DNA of 64,000 nt, from assembly GCA_021373135.1 (NCBI GenBank), contig JAJFTH010000003.1, positions 620,001 through 684,000 on the forward strand. Reading direction: 5' to 3'. Below the pieces are notes generated by a model. It was not told where the DNA came from and did no database searches. It saw nothing but the letters and a program-made list of their open reading frames with translations. The DNA comes from Bacteroidales bacterium. Its GTDB lineage: Bacteria; Bacteroidota; Bacteroidia; Bacteroidales; UBA1402. Shown here piece after piece: positions 43,893 to 52,871 of the stretch (position 1 is the stretch's first letter; the number at the start of each line of letters is the position of its first letter). The position numbers and the translations under genes are program-made.

Positions 43893-46800
43893 TTATGATG
43901 TTTTTATAATCTTTATCAGATTGCATCCAAATGATGCTCCTGTTGTTGTGCCAATAATGACACTCAGATAACCATCAGCAGCCACAACGACTCCTGTTAT
44001 CTCAATAAACGCTGTTACGTTATTAATTACATTCATGCCAGACGGCGTAGTTACAATGCCATTTGTTTCAATCCTGACAACACCCGAATTAAATGTAGTT
44101 TGTACATCTGTTGATTGAGAAGAAGGCAATATCCGTACCGTATATGTCCCCGCCGGAACGATGAAACGCATCCCTCTTTTTACAGTAGGATAAATACTGC
44201 CTTGGTTGCTTACAGCAAAAGTGGCTAATAATGCATCTGGATAGGTACCAGTGTCTCCTGATAGTGTTGGATTTGCCCAACTGTAGCCAGTGAAAGAAGC
44301 TATTCCATCGCGCATACTTGGTTTTGCAATATTATAACCAACGTTAGTTCCCGTTATGTCTTTTAAGATAACATTGTCCCAACCCTCATTGATACCAATT
44401 TCAACTCTATTAACGACAGTGCCATCTGTCAAAGTTTGATATGGCTTTGATTGATTATTCTCCAGTAATGAGACGATTATCGTTCTTGGAGTTAAAACAA
44501 TAGAATCTGAAACAATGTTCGAAACGTGTGTACCATCTGTAATCTGAACATATACGGTCTTTGTCCCGTAACCAGATGAAAGAATGAACGATATCGAAGC
44601 GGAGTATGTTTGCCAGGAAGCTCCTGCCAAATCAGATGCTTCGCTGATCTTATATTGTGTCGGTGAGTTTTCCCCTGTAGCAGTAATGGCAACAGTAACA
44701 GCTTGTTCTACCGTTGCGGCAGCTCCTGAATTAATTATTACGCTAGATAGGGAGAACGGAGCAATCGAATAGGCAATCGTGTCGGAAACAACCGAAGATG
44801 CTCCATATGAATTTTTCAACTTGAGATATACTGTTTTTTCTCCTGCCGCAACCGACAGATTAAATAATATCGTATCCGTTATTGCTATCCAAGATGACCC
44901 CGTGAAATCTGCAGACTCCGAGATCATATAGTGAGTAGCTGTGCCCGTTTTGACATAGGTGACAGAAACATCCCGACTCTCGGTTCCTGAAGCTCCTGCA
45001 TTAATTGCCATACTCGTAAGTACCGGAGCAACGACCAACGCGTCTATTCTGGCCTGATAAGGCTCTTTGATACCGGCTTTCAATTGTTGAACAAAATACC
45101 GGGCGTCTTCGTAATCAAAATCATCAAGAGATGCCTCAAATCTTGCTACATATTTTTCAACCTTGGTTAGAAGATCTGTGTTGAAATCCAAATTAACCAT
45201 TAGAGATCCGTTTTTAATGGCGTAAGATGTTCCCGGACAATTAGCAGATGAAACCAACAATACACCTTCCAAGCTTGAAATATTAGACAGCAGGCAAGTC
45301 AGATTCCGAAACCAGAAATTAGATGATGTGGGTACGTACAAACTAAATGTTATATTTCTTCCGGAAACCACTTTTTTGACGACCGTGAACTGGCGCATAA
45401 ACCAGTACTCGAAAAATTCGTCAGTGGATGGAACCCAAATTTCATCTGATCCGGTTGCGCCATACAGAGTTTCGATTTGTCGTAATAGCGAAGCCTCCAG
45501 ACTTTGTGACGTTCTATGAGACCCGCCAATTCTCCATGCCTTCGTCGTATTATCCAGCGTCTCATAATCCTCCTGCAAAGAGGAAAGTAACCTGGCAATA
45601 TAGACCTCATCCGAAGTAGACCAAAAATCTCTGAAGATTAGAAACTCATTCTCCTTTTCAAGAGAGTTTAAAAAAGGATGATAAAGAGCCCCGTTATTCT
45701 GAGCTATCTGCATCTGAATAGCTGGATTAGCCCAACCAAGATTTGAATAGTTGATGTCGCCATTCGGCTCGATCATGATCTTAGGTTTTCGTCCTACTAT
45801 TTCTTCAAAGTGTTCAGCATCTTCGGCAACGCAGGAATCAAATTCAGCTTGTGTGACACCATCAGTATAATGCTCCAAATCGTGGAAATTAAGCATAAAA
45901 CCAAAATCTTGCATATACTTGACCTCCGAATCCACAAGCCAAGGACAAGCCGTCCAGCCATGATCTTGTATATACCACCACCAAGCAGCCACAGATGTTG
46001 TAAAGCGATGTTTAACTCCGCAGCCATCCGTGTATTCCAGAAATTTATCAGGTATCGATCCGGTGCTTCCAAGCACCCCCTGTGTCTCACCCATGTGGTA
46101 GAAAAAATGGTTACCTTCGGAAGTTTTTTCATTAGAAACATATTTCTTATTGACTACAGAAAAAATGTTATTCCAAATTGACTCCGTGTCATCTGTAGTA
46201 AAACTAAAGACCAGTTTCTTGTTGTATTTTAAGGTTGGAAAAGACAAAGTGACAGCATTTGCATCAACAGACTCAGGAACAGTGACTGTTAAGACCAAAA
46301 CATCAACTGTGTCCTTGACACAACGTACAGAAAAACCGTTCTTCTTGTCTGTCTTTTGCGAAATCAAGTCTGAAACATTGGGATATAGAGCCCAACCCAT
46401 AGCTTCTGTCGCATGATCGTTCAGAGGATCACTCCACCAATTTCCCGAAGTACCGAAAAAACCGCCTGTACTATTGCGGGAACCACCGGGAAGAGCAGAA
46501 AAAGCACTTGAATTGGTCGAATTGGTAATTGAACCACCCCATCCAATAATGGTTTTCATCTCAAAGCCGGCAACAGATGTCCCTCCCAAAGATTTAGCAA
46601 GTGTGGCCCATTCATTTTCATTTGGCAAATGCCATCCGGATGGACAGGCCTCAATTGCTGCCGGCCAGTTATACAAAGTTCCATAGGTGGAATATGCGGA
46701 AGTTGCTTTGGCAATAGCTACATCTGTACCTTCATAACCATAAACGTAATAATATGGATCCGTAAGAGAACCTTCTGCTGATGTTGAAACAGCAGGCAGA

Positions 46801-47201
46801 TATGCCAGATTCTCAGCCATCCATACCTGTTTTCCTATTTTTACCCATTTATAGGTTTTGCCATCTCTACTGTCTGTAAAAGTCCCTGTTTCATTTTTGC
46901 TGTCTGAGGAAATCAATGCTGTATCCGAATATACCTGATGACAGATGCCATCTTGAATTTCAGCTCTGTAATACCCAGCATCATTAGCACTAACAATCAA
47001 AGAATCAGAAACTTCATCCTCAATATTAATCCAATCCTGCGCATCTGATGAATATTGCCATTGAATGGTTCCCCTAAATTTCCCGGCCTTAAAAGTAATG
47101 GAATCTTCTGTTATCGGAATAGCTCCGTTATGCGTATAAAGCGTCTGTGCAAAAGTATAACCGGAAACAAATAAAAGTATGGTTAATAAGAATTGTTTCA
47201 T
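43893..47201 (-). CDS. Large secreted protein: Ig-like, FISUMP, polysaccharide deacetylase (NodB) and tandem repeat domains
   Basis: 1102 residues. Signal peptide (1-19, FAQ), Ig-like region, then a FISUMP domain (about 103-300: FTDSRDGKTYKWVKIGKQVWMAENL, GWHLPNENEW). A deacetylase-like domain (about 315-600) follows with the metal/catalytic pair TTDD, the HDLEH histidine motif and an IEPNGD segment. Two tandem repeats of about 90 residues (VTSMAINAGASGTE.., VIINSGAAATVE..) and a C-terminal beta-sandwich end the protein. No T9SS sorting domain is seen at its end. The T9SS protein gene 38 bp upstream is a likely partner. Substrate unknown. Confidence 0.8.
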   Translation of the reverse strand: MKQFLLTILLFVSGYTFAQTLYTHNGAIPITEDSITFKAGKFRGTIQWQYSSDAQDWINIEDEVSDSLIVSANDAGYYRAEIQDGICHQVYSDTALISSDSKNETGTFTDSRDGKTYKWVKIGKQVWMAENLAYLPAVSTSAEGSLTDPYYYVYGYEGTDVAIAKATSAYSTYGTLYNWPAAIEACPSGWHLPNENEWATLAKSLGGTSVAGFEMKTIIGWGGSITNSTNSSAFSALPGGSRNSTGGFFGTSGNWWSDPLNDHATEAMGWALYPNVSDLISQKTDKKNGFSVRCVKDTVDVLVLTVTVPESVDANAVTLSFPTLKYNKKLVFSFTTDDTESIWNNIFSVVNKKYVSNEKTSEGNHFFYHMGETQGVLGSTGSIPDKFLEYTDGCGVKHRFTTSVAAWWWYIQDHGWTACPWLVDSEVKYMQDFGFMLNFHDLEHYTDGVTQAEFDSCVAEDAEHFEEIVGRKPKIMIEPNGDINYSNLGWANPAIQMQIAQNNGALYHPFLNSLEKENEFLIFRDFWSTSDEVYIARLLSSLQEDYETLDNTTKAWRIGGSHRTSQSLEASLLRQIETLYGATGSDEIWVPSTDEFFEYWFMRQFTVVKKVVSGRNITFSLYVPTSSNFWFRNLTCLLSNISSLEGVLLVSSANCPGTSYAIKNGSLMVNLDFNTDLLTKVEKYVARFEASLDDFDYEDARYFVQQLKAGIKEPYQARIDALVVAPVLTSMAINAGASGTESRDVSVTYVKTGTATHYMISESADFTGSSWIAITDTILFNLSVAAGEKTVYLKLKNSYGASSVVSDTIAYSIAPFSLSSVIINSGAAATVEQAVTVAITATGENSPTQYKISEASDLAGASWQTYSASISFILSSGYGTKTVYVQITDGTHVSNIVSDSIVLTPRTIIVSLLENNQSKPYQTLTDGTVVNRVEIGINEGWDNVILKDITGTNVGYNIAKPSMRDGIASFTGYSWANPTLSGDTGTYPDALLATFAVSNQGSIYPTVKRGMRFIVPAGTYTVRILPSSQSTDVQTTFNSGVVRIETNGIVTTPSGMNVINNVTAFIEITGVVVAADGYLSVIIGTTTGASFGCNLIKIIKTS

Positions 47202-47239
47202 ATTGATTTGGGCATCTGATTATCAAACATTCATTTTAA

Positions 47240-47800
47240 TTATTCCACAATTACTTTTCGAGTGAGCGTATTTGTTCCAAAATCCATTTGAAGGGTGTAT
47301 GTTCCGGTAGGGAGACTGGTTTTTCCAAATTGAATCAATTGCTTCCCGGGAGAATGTATGGATTTTTGCCTAGAAACGGCTTTTCCGTCAACAGCAATAA
47401 GTTTCATTTTGATTGTTGAATACTGATCAGAGATTATGGAAACCTGAAATAATCCGTTACTTGGATTGGGATAAACAGCACATACGAAATCAGAAGCCAA
47501 GACAGAAGCCACATCATTTATGATTACCTGAACAGGCTCAGAAGAACTGGCACATCCGGTGCTATCAGTTACAGCAACAATGTACTCGCCTGATTTTGTG
47601 GCAATCATTTCTTTATTAGTCTTTCCATCCATAGGTGCTCCATTCATCAGCCATTGATTTCCAGTAAGAACAGAAGAGATTAAGGTATCTCCTTTTTGCA
47701 TTATTATTGGAATATAATCCTGATTTATGTCCAATGTTACTTCTTGTGCAAATATAGAAAAACTGACTATGCTGAAAAGAAATAAGATTTGAAACTTCAT
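47240..47800 (-). CDS. Small Ig-like protein with T9SS type A sorting domain
   Basis: 186 residues: signal peptide (1-18, IFAQ), an Ig/PKD-like domain (about 20-95, including SGEYIVAVTDSTGC), and a C-terminal sorting domain (about 108-186, VYPNPSNGLFQVSI ... GTYTLQMDFGTNTLTRKVIVE) that directs secretion and attachment through the type IX system. It is upstream of the large FISUMP/deacetylase gene with a 38 bp gap. Confidence 0.8.
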   Translation of the reverse strand: MKFQILFLFSIVSFSIFAQEVTLDINQDYIPIIMQKGDTLISSVLTGNQWLMNGAPMDGKTNKEMIATKSGEYIVAVTDSTGCASSSEPVQVIINDVASVLASDFVCAVYPNPSNGLFQVSIISDQYSTIKMKLIAVDGKAVSRQKSIHSPGKQLIQFGKTSLPTGTYTLQMDFGTNTLTRKVIVE

Positions 47801-48565
47801 CTTTTTTATAAGATAATTTAGTGATAACTAAAAGATTTTACAAAAATAAACATAATTTATAATTTTTATTGGGTAAAAAAATTAAAATATCTCGTCCTGA
47901 AATAGCATTACAAAAATAAAGTTATGGCTGGAATCAAAAGTGAATGATGTTAAACACGCTCAGAATGATTACACAATGTCCTTTAATATGTGTATTGCGC
48001 AGGATGTTAACACCTGAAATGCGCCGGCAATAATAGGGATCAAATGGAAAAATTATAGAGAAGTAGCAAAAATATGAAATTTGTAATCTGCTGGAAATCT
48101 ATCATCGCTCCCTTTTGTGCAGGTAAAAAGCATCCTCCTAACCGGATGAGTCTTAAGAAAAATAGTAGAAAGAGTGCCTCTGCAATCTTCAGCATCTCCG
48201 AAGAGATGGACATGCTTTACCGCAAGATCATCAAGTTGAAGATCGGAAACGAACTCGAATAATTTTGGGATCGTTTGTACTGGAGAAGTACCACAGACCT
48301 TATATGCCCCAAGTAGCGCACTGAAGGGGAGCGGCATGGCCGACGCCGACTTCGACGGACAGGTGCAGTGGACACGAAGAGTCCGGCAAAACAAAATATT
48401 GAAGGTTCGAAGAAACGAAATTTTTGTGCCGGAGTCGAGTGGACATAAACCTGGACTAGTGGAGGCGGAGGTTATGCCGCTGTCCGAAAGAAGCGGTACC
48501 CATTTTGCCAATACTCCACAACTTTGTAATTTGATCCTAAATAAGTGCTTCTCAAGTACTGAAAT
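47801..48565. other. Gene-poor interval with a G+C-rich island and inverted-repeat end
   Basis: No convincing gene. 48060-48480 is richer in G+C than its flanks. Open frames of 62-152 codons on both strands overlap one another and match nothing I recognise, so they are left unassigned. A 38 bp inverted repeat member starts at 48500. The composition step and the repeat suggest a decayed mobile element. Confidence 0.4.
48500..48537. repeat. 38 bp inverted repeat, left member
   Basis: Matches the reverse complement of 48978-49015 at 37 of 38 positions. The core is CCAATACTCCACAACTTTGT. The pair brackets the tRNA-Pro and tRNA-Phe genes. Confidence 0.8.
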
Positions 48566-48600
48566 TATAAAAAAGCCTGCTCATTTTCGATGAACAGGCT
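48566..48600 (-). terminator. Terminator of tRNA-Pro
   Basis: On the minus strand AGCCTGTTCAT-CGAAA-ATGAGCAGGCT is followed by five T. It starts 9 bp after the tRNA end. Confidence 0.8.
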
Positions 48601-48608
48601 CTTTTTAG

Positions 48609-48681
48609 TCGGGGTGAGAAGACTCGAACTTCCGACCTCTACGTCCCGAACGTAGCGCGCTACCAACTGTGCTACACCCCG
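48609..48681 (-). tRNA. tRNA-Pro (anticodon CGG)
   Basis: 73 nt. Acceptor CGGGGTG pairs with CACCCCG; discriminator A; anticodon loop TTCGGGA in stem CTACG/CGTAG gives CGG; the T loop is normal. CCA is not encoded. Confidence 0.93.
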
Positions 48682-48814
48682 AGCTAAATGCGCTGCAAAG
48701 GTAGAAAAATCAATTTGTTTCTGCAACGGGATTTTTTTATTTTACTTGAAAATTTCACCTGGAAGGCTTGGTTGTTTCAAAAATGAATCGTACTTTTGTG
48801 GCCGCTAAAGAGCT

Positions 48815-48887
48815 GGTACCATAGCTCAGTTGGTAGAGCATCGGACTGAAAATCCGTGTGTCCCTGGTTCGATTCCCGGTGGTACCA
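48815..48887 (+). tRNA. tRNA-Phe (anticodon GAA)
   Basis: 73 nt. Acceptor GGTACCA pairs with TGGTACC; loop CTGAAAA gives GAA; T arm CCTGG-TTCGATT-CCCGG. It is divergent from tRNA-Pro. CCA is not encoded. Confidence 0.94.
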
Positions 48888-48893
48888 CAAAAA

Positions 48894-48927
48894 AAGCACT
48901 TAAAATTAATATTTTAGGTGCTTTTTT
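48894..48927 (+). terminator. Terminator of tRNA-Phe
   Basis: AAGCACTTAAAAT and ATTTTAGGTGCTT form a stem with a short loop, followed by six T, directly after the tRNA. Confidence 0.85.
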
Positions 48928-48977
48928 CTATGTGTAACATCCGTTTTAACCTTGGCATTCTTTTAAAACAGATTTAT

Positions 48978-49015
48978 GGATCAAGTTACAAAGTTGTGGA
49001 GTATTGGCAAAATGG
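48978..49015. repeat. 38 bp inverted repeat, right member
   Basis: Reverse complement of 48500-48537 with one mismatch. It is also the left arm of a smaller imperfect hairpin that extends to about 49087, whose right arm carries CTTCTCCACAATTTTTCAC. Confidence 0.8.
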
Positions 49016-49092
49016 AGCGATGTTCAATTTCCCGCAGATCACAAATGCCATACTTTTGACACTTCTCCACAATTTTTCACTTTGATGGAGCA

Positions 49093-49275
49093 TCAATGGT
49101 TTTTACCATCGAGCCTTAATACCCGCAGGTCATCATTCATTTCGATGATATCATCTGCAGCATGATGGCTCTTTATATAATCTTTGTAATCTTTTATATT
49201 CCTTAAAATGATAAAAATTACCAGAGCAAGTGTTATAACAGCAAGCATTATCAAAAATAAGATACCTTCTTTCAT
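49093..49275 (-). CDS. Small single-pass membrane protein, unknown function
   Basis: 60 residues: one membrane helix (residues 5-24, ILFLIMLAVITLALVIFII) and a charged cytoplasmic tail. No family is recognised. Start and length are uncertain, but the hydrophobic then charged pattern is not what a random frame would give. Confidence 0.5.
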   Translation of the reverse strand: MKEGILFLIMLAVITLALVIFIILRNIKDYKDYIKSHHAADDIIEMNDDLRVLRLDGKNH

Positions 49276-49354
49276 CTTTACAGGTTTTTTAATTCTTCAA
49301 TAAAGATGATCTCTGTATATTACAATGCTCTTACATATATATGAATATGGCGTT

Positions 49355-49807
49355 TCACTTTTCCTGTTCTTTAATCAATTCATCTGTGATGGCAATTGCA
49401 TCCAGAATGCATTTTTCGCAAATGGTTTCGTGTAGATTGTGTTCTTTCAGGTATTTTTGACCTTCTTCCGTGGTCAGATCGCAGCCCAGCAACGACCTGC
49501 AGTCAGTTTTTCCGTTTTTTTCCTTGAATGACGCAGCGAACTTTTGCACCATGGCATAGGTTCCGTTCTTTCTATCCTTATTGTTTGAGTATTTTTTGCA
49601 GTTATGGAAACCAAGTATCATAAATGCACCGGTAACGGCTCCACAGGTTTCCTGCAGCCTTCCCATCCCTCCGCCAAATCCACATGACAGACAAAGTGCT
49701 TGTTTATAATCGAAATGAAGTCTGTCAGCATAAGCTGTAATAACTGCCTGTGCGCAATTCAATCCTGAACGGAAAGATTGAACGGCTTTTTCTTCGTGTT
49801 GGTTCAT
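49355..49807 (-). CDS. C_GCAxxG_C_C family protein
   Basis: 150 residues of the cysteine-rich family named after its motif: NCAQAV near the start, then SCGFGGGMGRLQETCGAVTGA, and two later cysteine clusters (DCRSLLGCDL, CEKC). The cysteines are thought to bind metal or a redox cofactor. Cytoplasmic, no signal peptide. The preceding small membrane protein gene is on the same strand. Function in the family is uncharacterised. Confidence 0.85.
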   Translation of the reverse strand: MNQHEEKAVQSFRSGLNCAQAVITAYADRLHFDYKQALCLSCGFGGGMGRLQETCGAVTGAFMILGFHNCKKYSNNKDRKNGTYAMVQKFAASFKEKNGKTDCRSLLGCDLTTEEGQKYLKEHNLHETICEKCILDAIAITDELIKEQEK

Positions 49808-50063
49808 GATGTGTCGGATTAATAACGCAAAATTAAGGATTTTTGTCGAATATAATCAATCGAAAGTCTTGAAATAATGTCACCGAGATACTGGGGAAAG
49901 GGCATTATAAAATTTGTTTTTTGAAAGAATCAAGAATAATAAAGGTGAATGCCCCTGAAATAAGGAACATATAATAATTTGCCGGTTTTGCCGGACAATA
50001 ATTTTATTATTAAATTCGCGCCGTTTATCGCTTTATCGACGGTTGAAAAATAAACTAATTTAC

Positions 50064-50858
50064 ATGAAGGTACTTAAATCTTTTATCTATGGATTTATTC
50101 CATATTTCTTTTTAAAATCATTCAAGATACAATCTCCGAACATACAATTTTACGAATATATTAAAAACTATGGTTATTCTCGCCACCTTTTCCTTTTTCG
50201 GCATGAATATCAGAATTTTAAAGTGGATGTTCTTTTTGATGAAAGTAAGAATCTCCATTATGTAATTCATAACGATAAAAAGTTATACTTCCATAACGGT
50301 CTGACTACTGAGAAAATAGAGAGAATGTACAAAGCTCTGATCATGGAACAGGATGTTCGTTCTGCGCATCACTATTTAGATTCGTTGGACGAAGTTAACG
50401 GCAAAACTTTTCTTGATATTGGGTCAGCGGAAGGCCTAACCTCATTGGATGTCATTGATATTGTAGATAAAATATATTTATTCGAATGTGACAATGGTTG
50501 GATTGAAGCGTTGAAGGCGACGTTTGAACCTTGGAAAGAGAAGGTTTGCATCGTAAATAAATACATCAATAGCTTTAATGATGATAAGAATCAGACACTT
50601 GATGATTTCTTTAAAGATATGTCCAAGGATAATTTGTTCCTAAAAATGGATATTGAAGGTTTTGAACGCGAAGCATTGGCTGGTAGCACGAATCTGTTTT
50701 CAACAGCAAAAGGTTTTTCTTATGCTATTTGCGCCTATCATTTGCCGGATGATGAAAAGGTTATTTCCTCGTTTCTGAATCAATGCAATAGTTCATACAA
50801 TATACAAAGAGGGTATTTCGATCATAAATATCGCTCTATCGTATTTCGTAGTATATAA
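50064..50858 (+). CDS. FkbM family methyltransferase
   Basis: 264 residues from ATG 50064. The SAM-binding motif FLDIGSAEGLTSLDVI and the FkbM-type later motif FLKMDIEGFEREAL are intact. FkbM enzymes O-methylate sugars or secondary metabolites, often in surface polysaccharide loci, but no glycosyltransferase cluster surrounds it. Base composition is lower in G+C than the core genes, compatible with recent acquisition. A TTG seven codons upstream is an alternative start. Confidence 0.8.
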   Translation: MKVLKSFIYGFIPYFFLKSFKIQSPNIQFYEYIKNYGYSRHLFLFRHEYQNFKVDVLFDESKNLHYVIHNDKKLYFHNGLTTEKIERMYKALIMEQDVRSAHHYLDSLDEVNGKTFLDIGSAEGLTSLDVIDIVDKIYLFECDNGWIEALKATFEPWKEKVCIVNKYINSFNDDKNQTLDDFFKDMSKDNLFLKMDIEGFEREALAGSTNLFSTAKGFSYAICAYHLPDDEKVISSFLNQCNSSYNIQRGYFDHKYRSIVFRSI

Positions 50859-50940
50859 AATAATTTGCACGGTAAAATCCGGCAACTTGTTTATATTCAG
50901 TTATATATCGTAAATGATCAAGAATGATTTAAGGCAGCTT

Positions 50941-51876
50941 TTATTCTTTTTCTTTTGAATAATGCCCAGGTGTGATATCGAATACCCTTTTGAATACGGT
51001 TCGAAAATATCTTACATCTGAAAATCCGGTTTTATAAGCAACTTCAGAGATTGAGTATTGATGGGTTTTAAGTAGGTTTTTGGCTTTTTCCAAACGGTAT
51101 AAGCGAATAAAATCAACTGGGGTAAGTCCAGTGATGTCTTTGATCCTATGATACAGGGAAGATCTGCTCATCCCAATTCTTTGGCTGAGGATTTCAATCG
51201 TGAATTTATTGTCTTCGATATTTTCTTTGAGAATATTGATCAGCTTTTCCATGAAAATTTGATTATACTTTGTCCCTTTTCCTGGCAAACTGTCATATTC
51301 AGATGTTACAGATGAATCATTTAATAATTTTGATGTTTCCGTATTTGATTCAGTAGTGCTTTTTAATGAATACTTCTTGACTGATGGATGGTCTAATATA
51401 AGTTGAAAAAAATGATTGGATTTTTCTTGTTCGGTCAAGATGGTGATTTTACCCTGAAGATTATCCGTACTCCAGATTGCTAAATTTATTTTATCCTTTT
51501 GAGCTTCAGTCAGGTTATCATCCCTGCCTATTTCATCTAATGGACCCTTAATAAGCTTCAACGCTTTTTGAAAATCTTGCACTGTCTTGATATAATGGAC
51601 TATTAAATGATTGAGTTTCTTCTTTTTTTGCCAGATGAGGTAAATTCTTACAAGAAGGATCAAAAAAACAAGTAAAGAACAAATATGGATCAGATACATC
51701 CAGAAAAGAGATGCAATTATCTCCGTGAAAAAGTTGTCGATGTTTTGTGTGACGCCTATCTGGCTTAATGGGAAATGAACAGTTGTAGCCTCAATTTGCA
51801 GAGTGCATCCATATAAAAGCGTTAAAAAAAGGCCTTTTTTGTGGATTCTATTCATTATAATCTTACTTTGCATCAT
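50941..51876 (-). CDS. Membrane-anchored AraC-family regulator, reduced hybrid two-component type
   Basis: 311 residues: signal-like N-terminus, one membrane helix (about 55-78), a linker with helical segments (KLNHLIVHYIKTVQDFQ ... LPGKG) and a C-terminal AraC HTH (about 215-310, RIGMSRSSLYHRIKDITG ... GFSDVRYFRTVFKRVFDITPGHY). Bacteroidota hybrid sensors have a periplasmic beta-propeller, histidine kinase and receiver before this domain; here the N-terminal sensor is only about 25 residues and kinase motifs are missing. Ligand and targets unknown. It is divergent from the sigma factor gene. Confidence 0.8.
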   Translation of the reverse strand: MMQSKIIMNRIHKKGLFLTLLYGCTLQIEATTVHFPLSQIGVTQNIDNFFTEIIASLFWMYLIHICSLLVFLILLVRIYLIWQKKKKLNHLIVHYIKTVQDFQKALKLIKGPLDEIGRDDNLTEAQKDKINLAIWSTDNLQGKITILTEQEKSNHFFQLILDHPSVKKYSLKSTTESNTETSKLLNDSSVTSEYDSLPGKGTKYNQIFMEKLINILKENIEDNKFTIEILSQRIGMSRSSLYHRIKDITGLTPVDFIRLYRLEKAKNLLKTHQYSISEVAYKTGFSDVRYFRTVFKRVFDITPGHYSKEKE

Positions 51877-52241
51877 CTGTAAGAGTATTAGATTACTGAT
51901 AAATCCAGGTCAAAACGCATAGCATATTTAAGGTACATCTATGATAGAATAGATACTGTACATCTTAAAATTTATGTCTATTTCATCTACGAAATTATTT
52001 CACGTAATGACAAACCTACAAAAAAAGTTTTATAATTTTCTTAATAATTGTAAAAAAGGTGTGATTTTTGGTAAATTATGGGTTTGAAATTGATAGAAAA
52101 CAGATTTTTGACATTATTGATCAGATTTTATCCCAATAAAGACAAACGTTTTTGTTATTTTAGCAACCCGATTAATTAGAGTTAATGAATGTGGAGTCTC
52201 AGTGGAGACTTTTTTTGACAACCACTTTAAACGTCAGCAAT
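51877..52241. promoter_or_regulatory. Divergent intergenic region with sigma-factor leader hairpin
   Basis: Separates the AraC-type gene from the sigma gene. Apart from A/T-rich promoter-like sequence, it contains AGTCTC-AGTG-GAGACT followed by eight T (52195-52217), 25 bp before the sigma start codon. This has the form of an intrinsic terminator or attenuator. No gene is supported. Confidence 0.5.
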
Positions 52242-52745
52242 ATGAACTCTATTAAATTCTCCAAGGATTTGCTTAATGTGCAGACTGATTTATATCGTTT
52301 TGCTTTTCGCTTAACCAAGAATAGAGATGATGCTTCTGATTTACTTCAGGAGACATCTTTAAAGGTACTGGATAATCATGATAAATTTGCTGAGGAGACT
52401 AATTTTAAAGCATGGGCCTATACCCTTATGCGAAATATCTTTATAAACAATTACAGAAAAACTATTCGAGAACAAACCTATGTTGATCAGACTGATAATC
52501 TGTATCATTTGAACATTCCGCAGAATTCGGGTTTTGATTCACCTGAAGGAGCTTATTCCATTGCTGAGATTACTCAGGCAATAAATAGCTTTTCAAAAGA
52601 ATATCGTCAGCCATTCACCATGCATGTGGCTGGATACAAGTATGAGAATATTGCAGAAGAGATGAATTTACCACTTGGTACTGTAAAGAGCCGGATTTTT
52701 TTTACAAGAAAAAAATTGCAACAAATTCTGAAAGATTACAAGTAA
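52242..52745 (+). CDS. RNA polymerase sigma-70 family factor (ECF type)
   Basis: 167 residues from ATG 52242 (MNSIKFSKDLLNVQ), the usual start in the order; an upstream in-frame ATG at 52185 would run through the leader hairpin. Region 2 (DDASDLLQETSLKVL ... NFKAWAYTLMRNIFINNYR) and region 4 (YKYENIAEEMNLPLGTVKSRIFFTRKKLQ) are intact. It closely resembles a conserved Bacteroidales sigma family. No anti-sigma gene is next to it. Confidence 0.9.
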   Translation: MNSIKFSKDLLNVQTDLYRFAFRLTKNRDDASDLLQETSLKVLDNHDKFAEETNFKAWAYTLMRNIFINNYRKTIREQTYVDQTDNLYHLNIPQNSGFDSPEGAYSIAEITQAINSFSKEYRQPFTMHVAGYKYENIAEEMNLPLGTVKSRIFFTRKKLQQILKDYK

Positions 52746-52813
52746 TTGGAGTTGTCAACTTGGCGCAAACACAGAGATAAACTTAAAAGTCTAATTCGTG
52801 AAATGAGAAACTG

Positions 52814-52852
52814 AAAGAGCCTGCATCTTTTTTTGAAGGATACAGGCTCTTT
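52814..52852. terminator. Hairpin between convergent sigma factor and topA
   Basis: AAAGAGCCTG.ATC pairs with GAT.CAGGCTCTTT around a T-rich loop. T tracts after the stem are short on both strands, so activity is less certain. Confidence 0.5.
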
Positions 52853-52871
52853 GATATCGGAATAGTTTTAG

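Noticed and set aside
48053..48511. 152-codon minus-strand frame and two overlapping plus-strand frames (48074-48262, 48336-48593)
   Set aside because: They overlap on opposite strands, composition is unlike neighbouring proteins, and no motif is seen; possibly a decayed mobile element but not a supportable gene.
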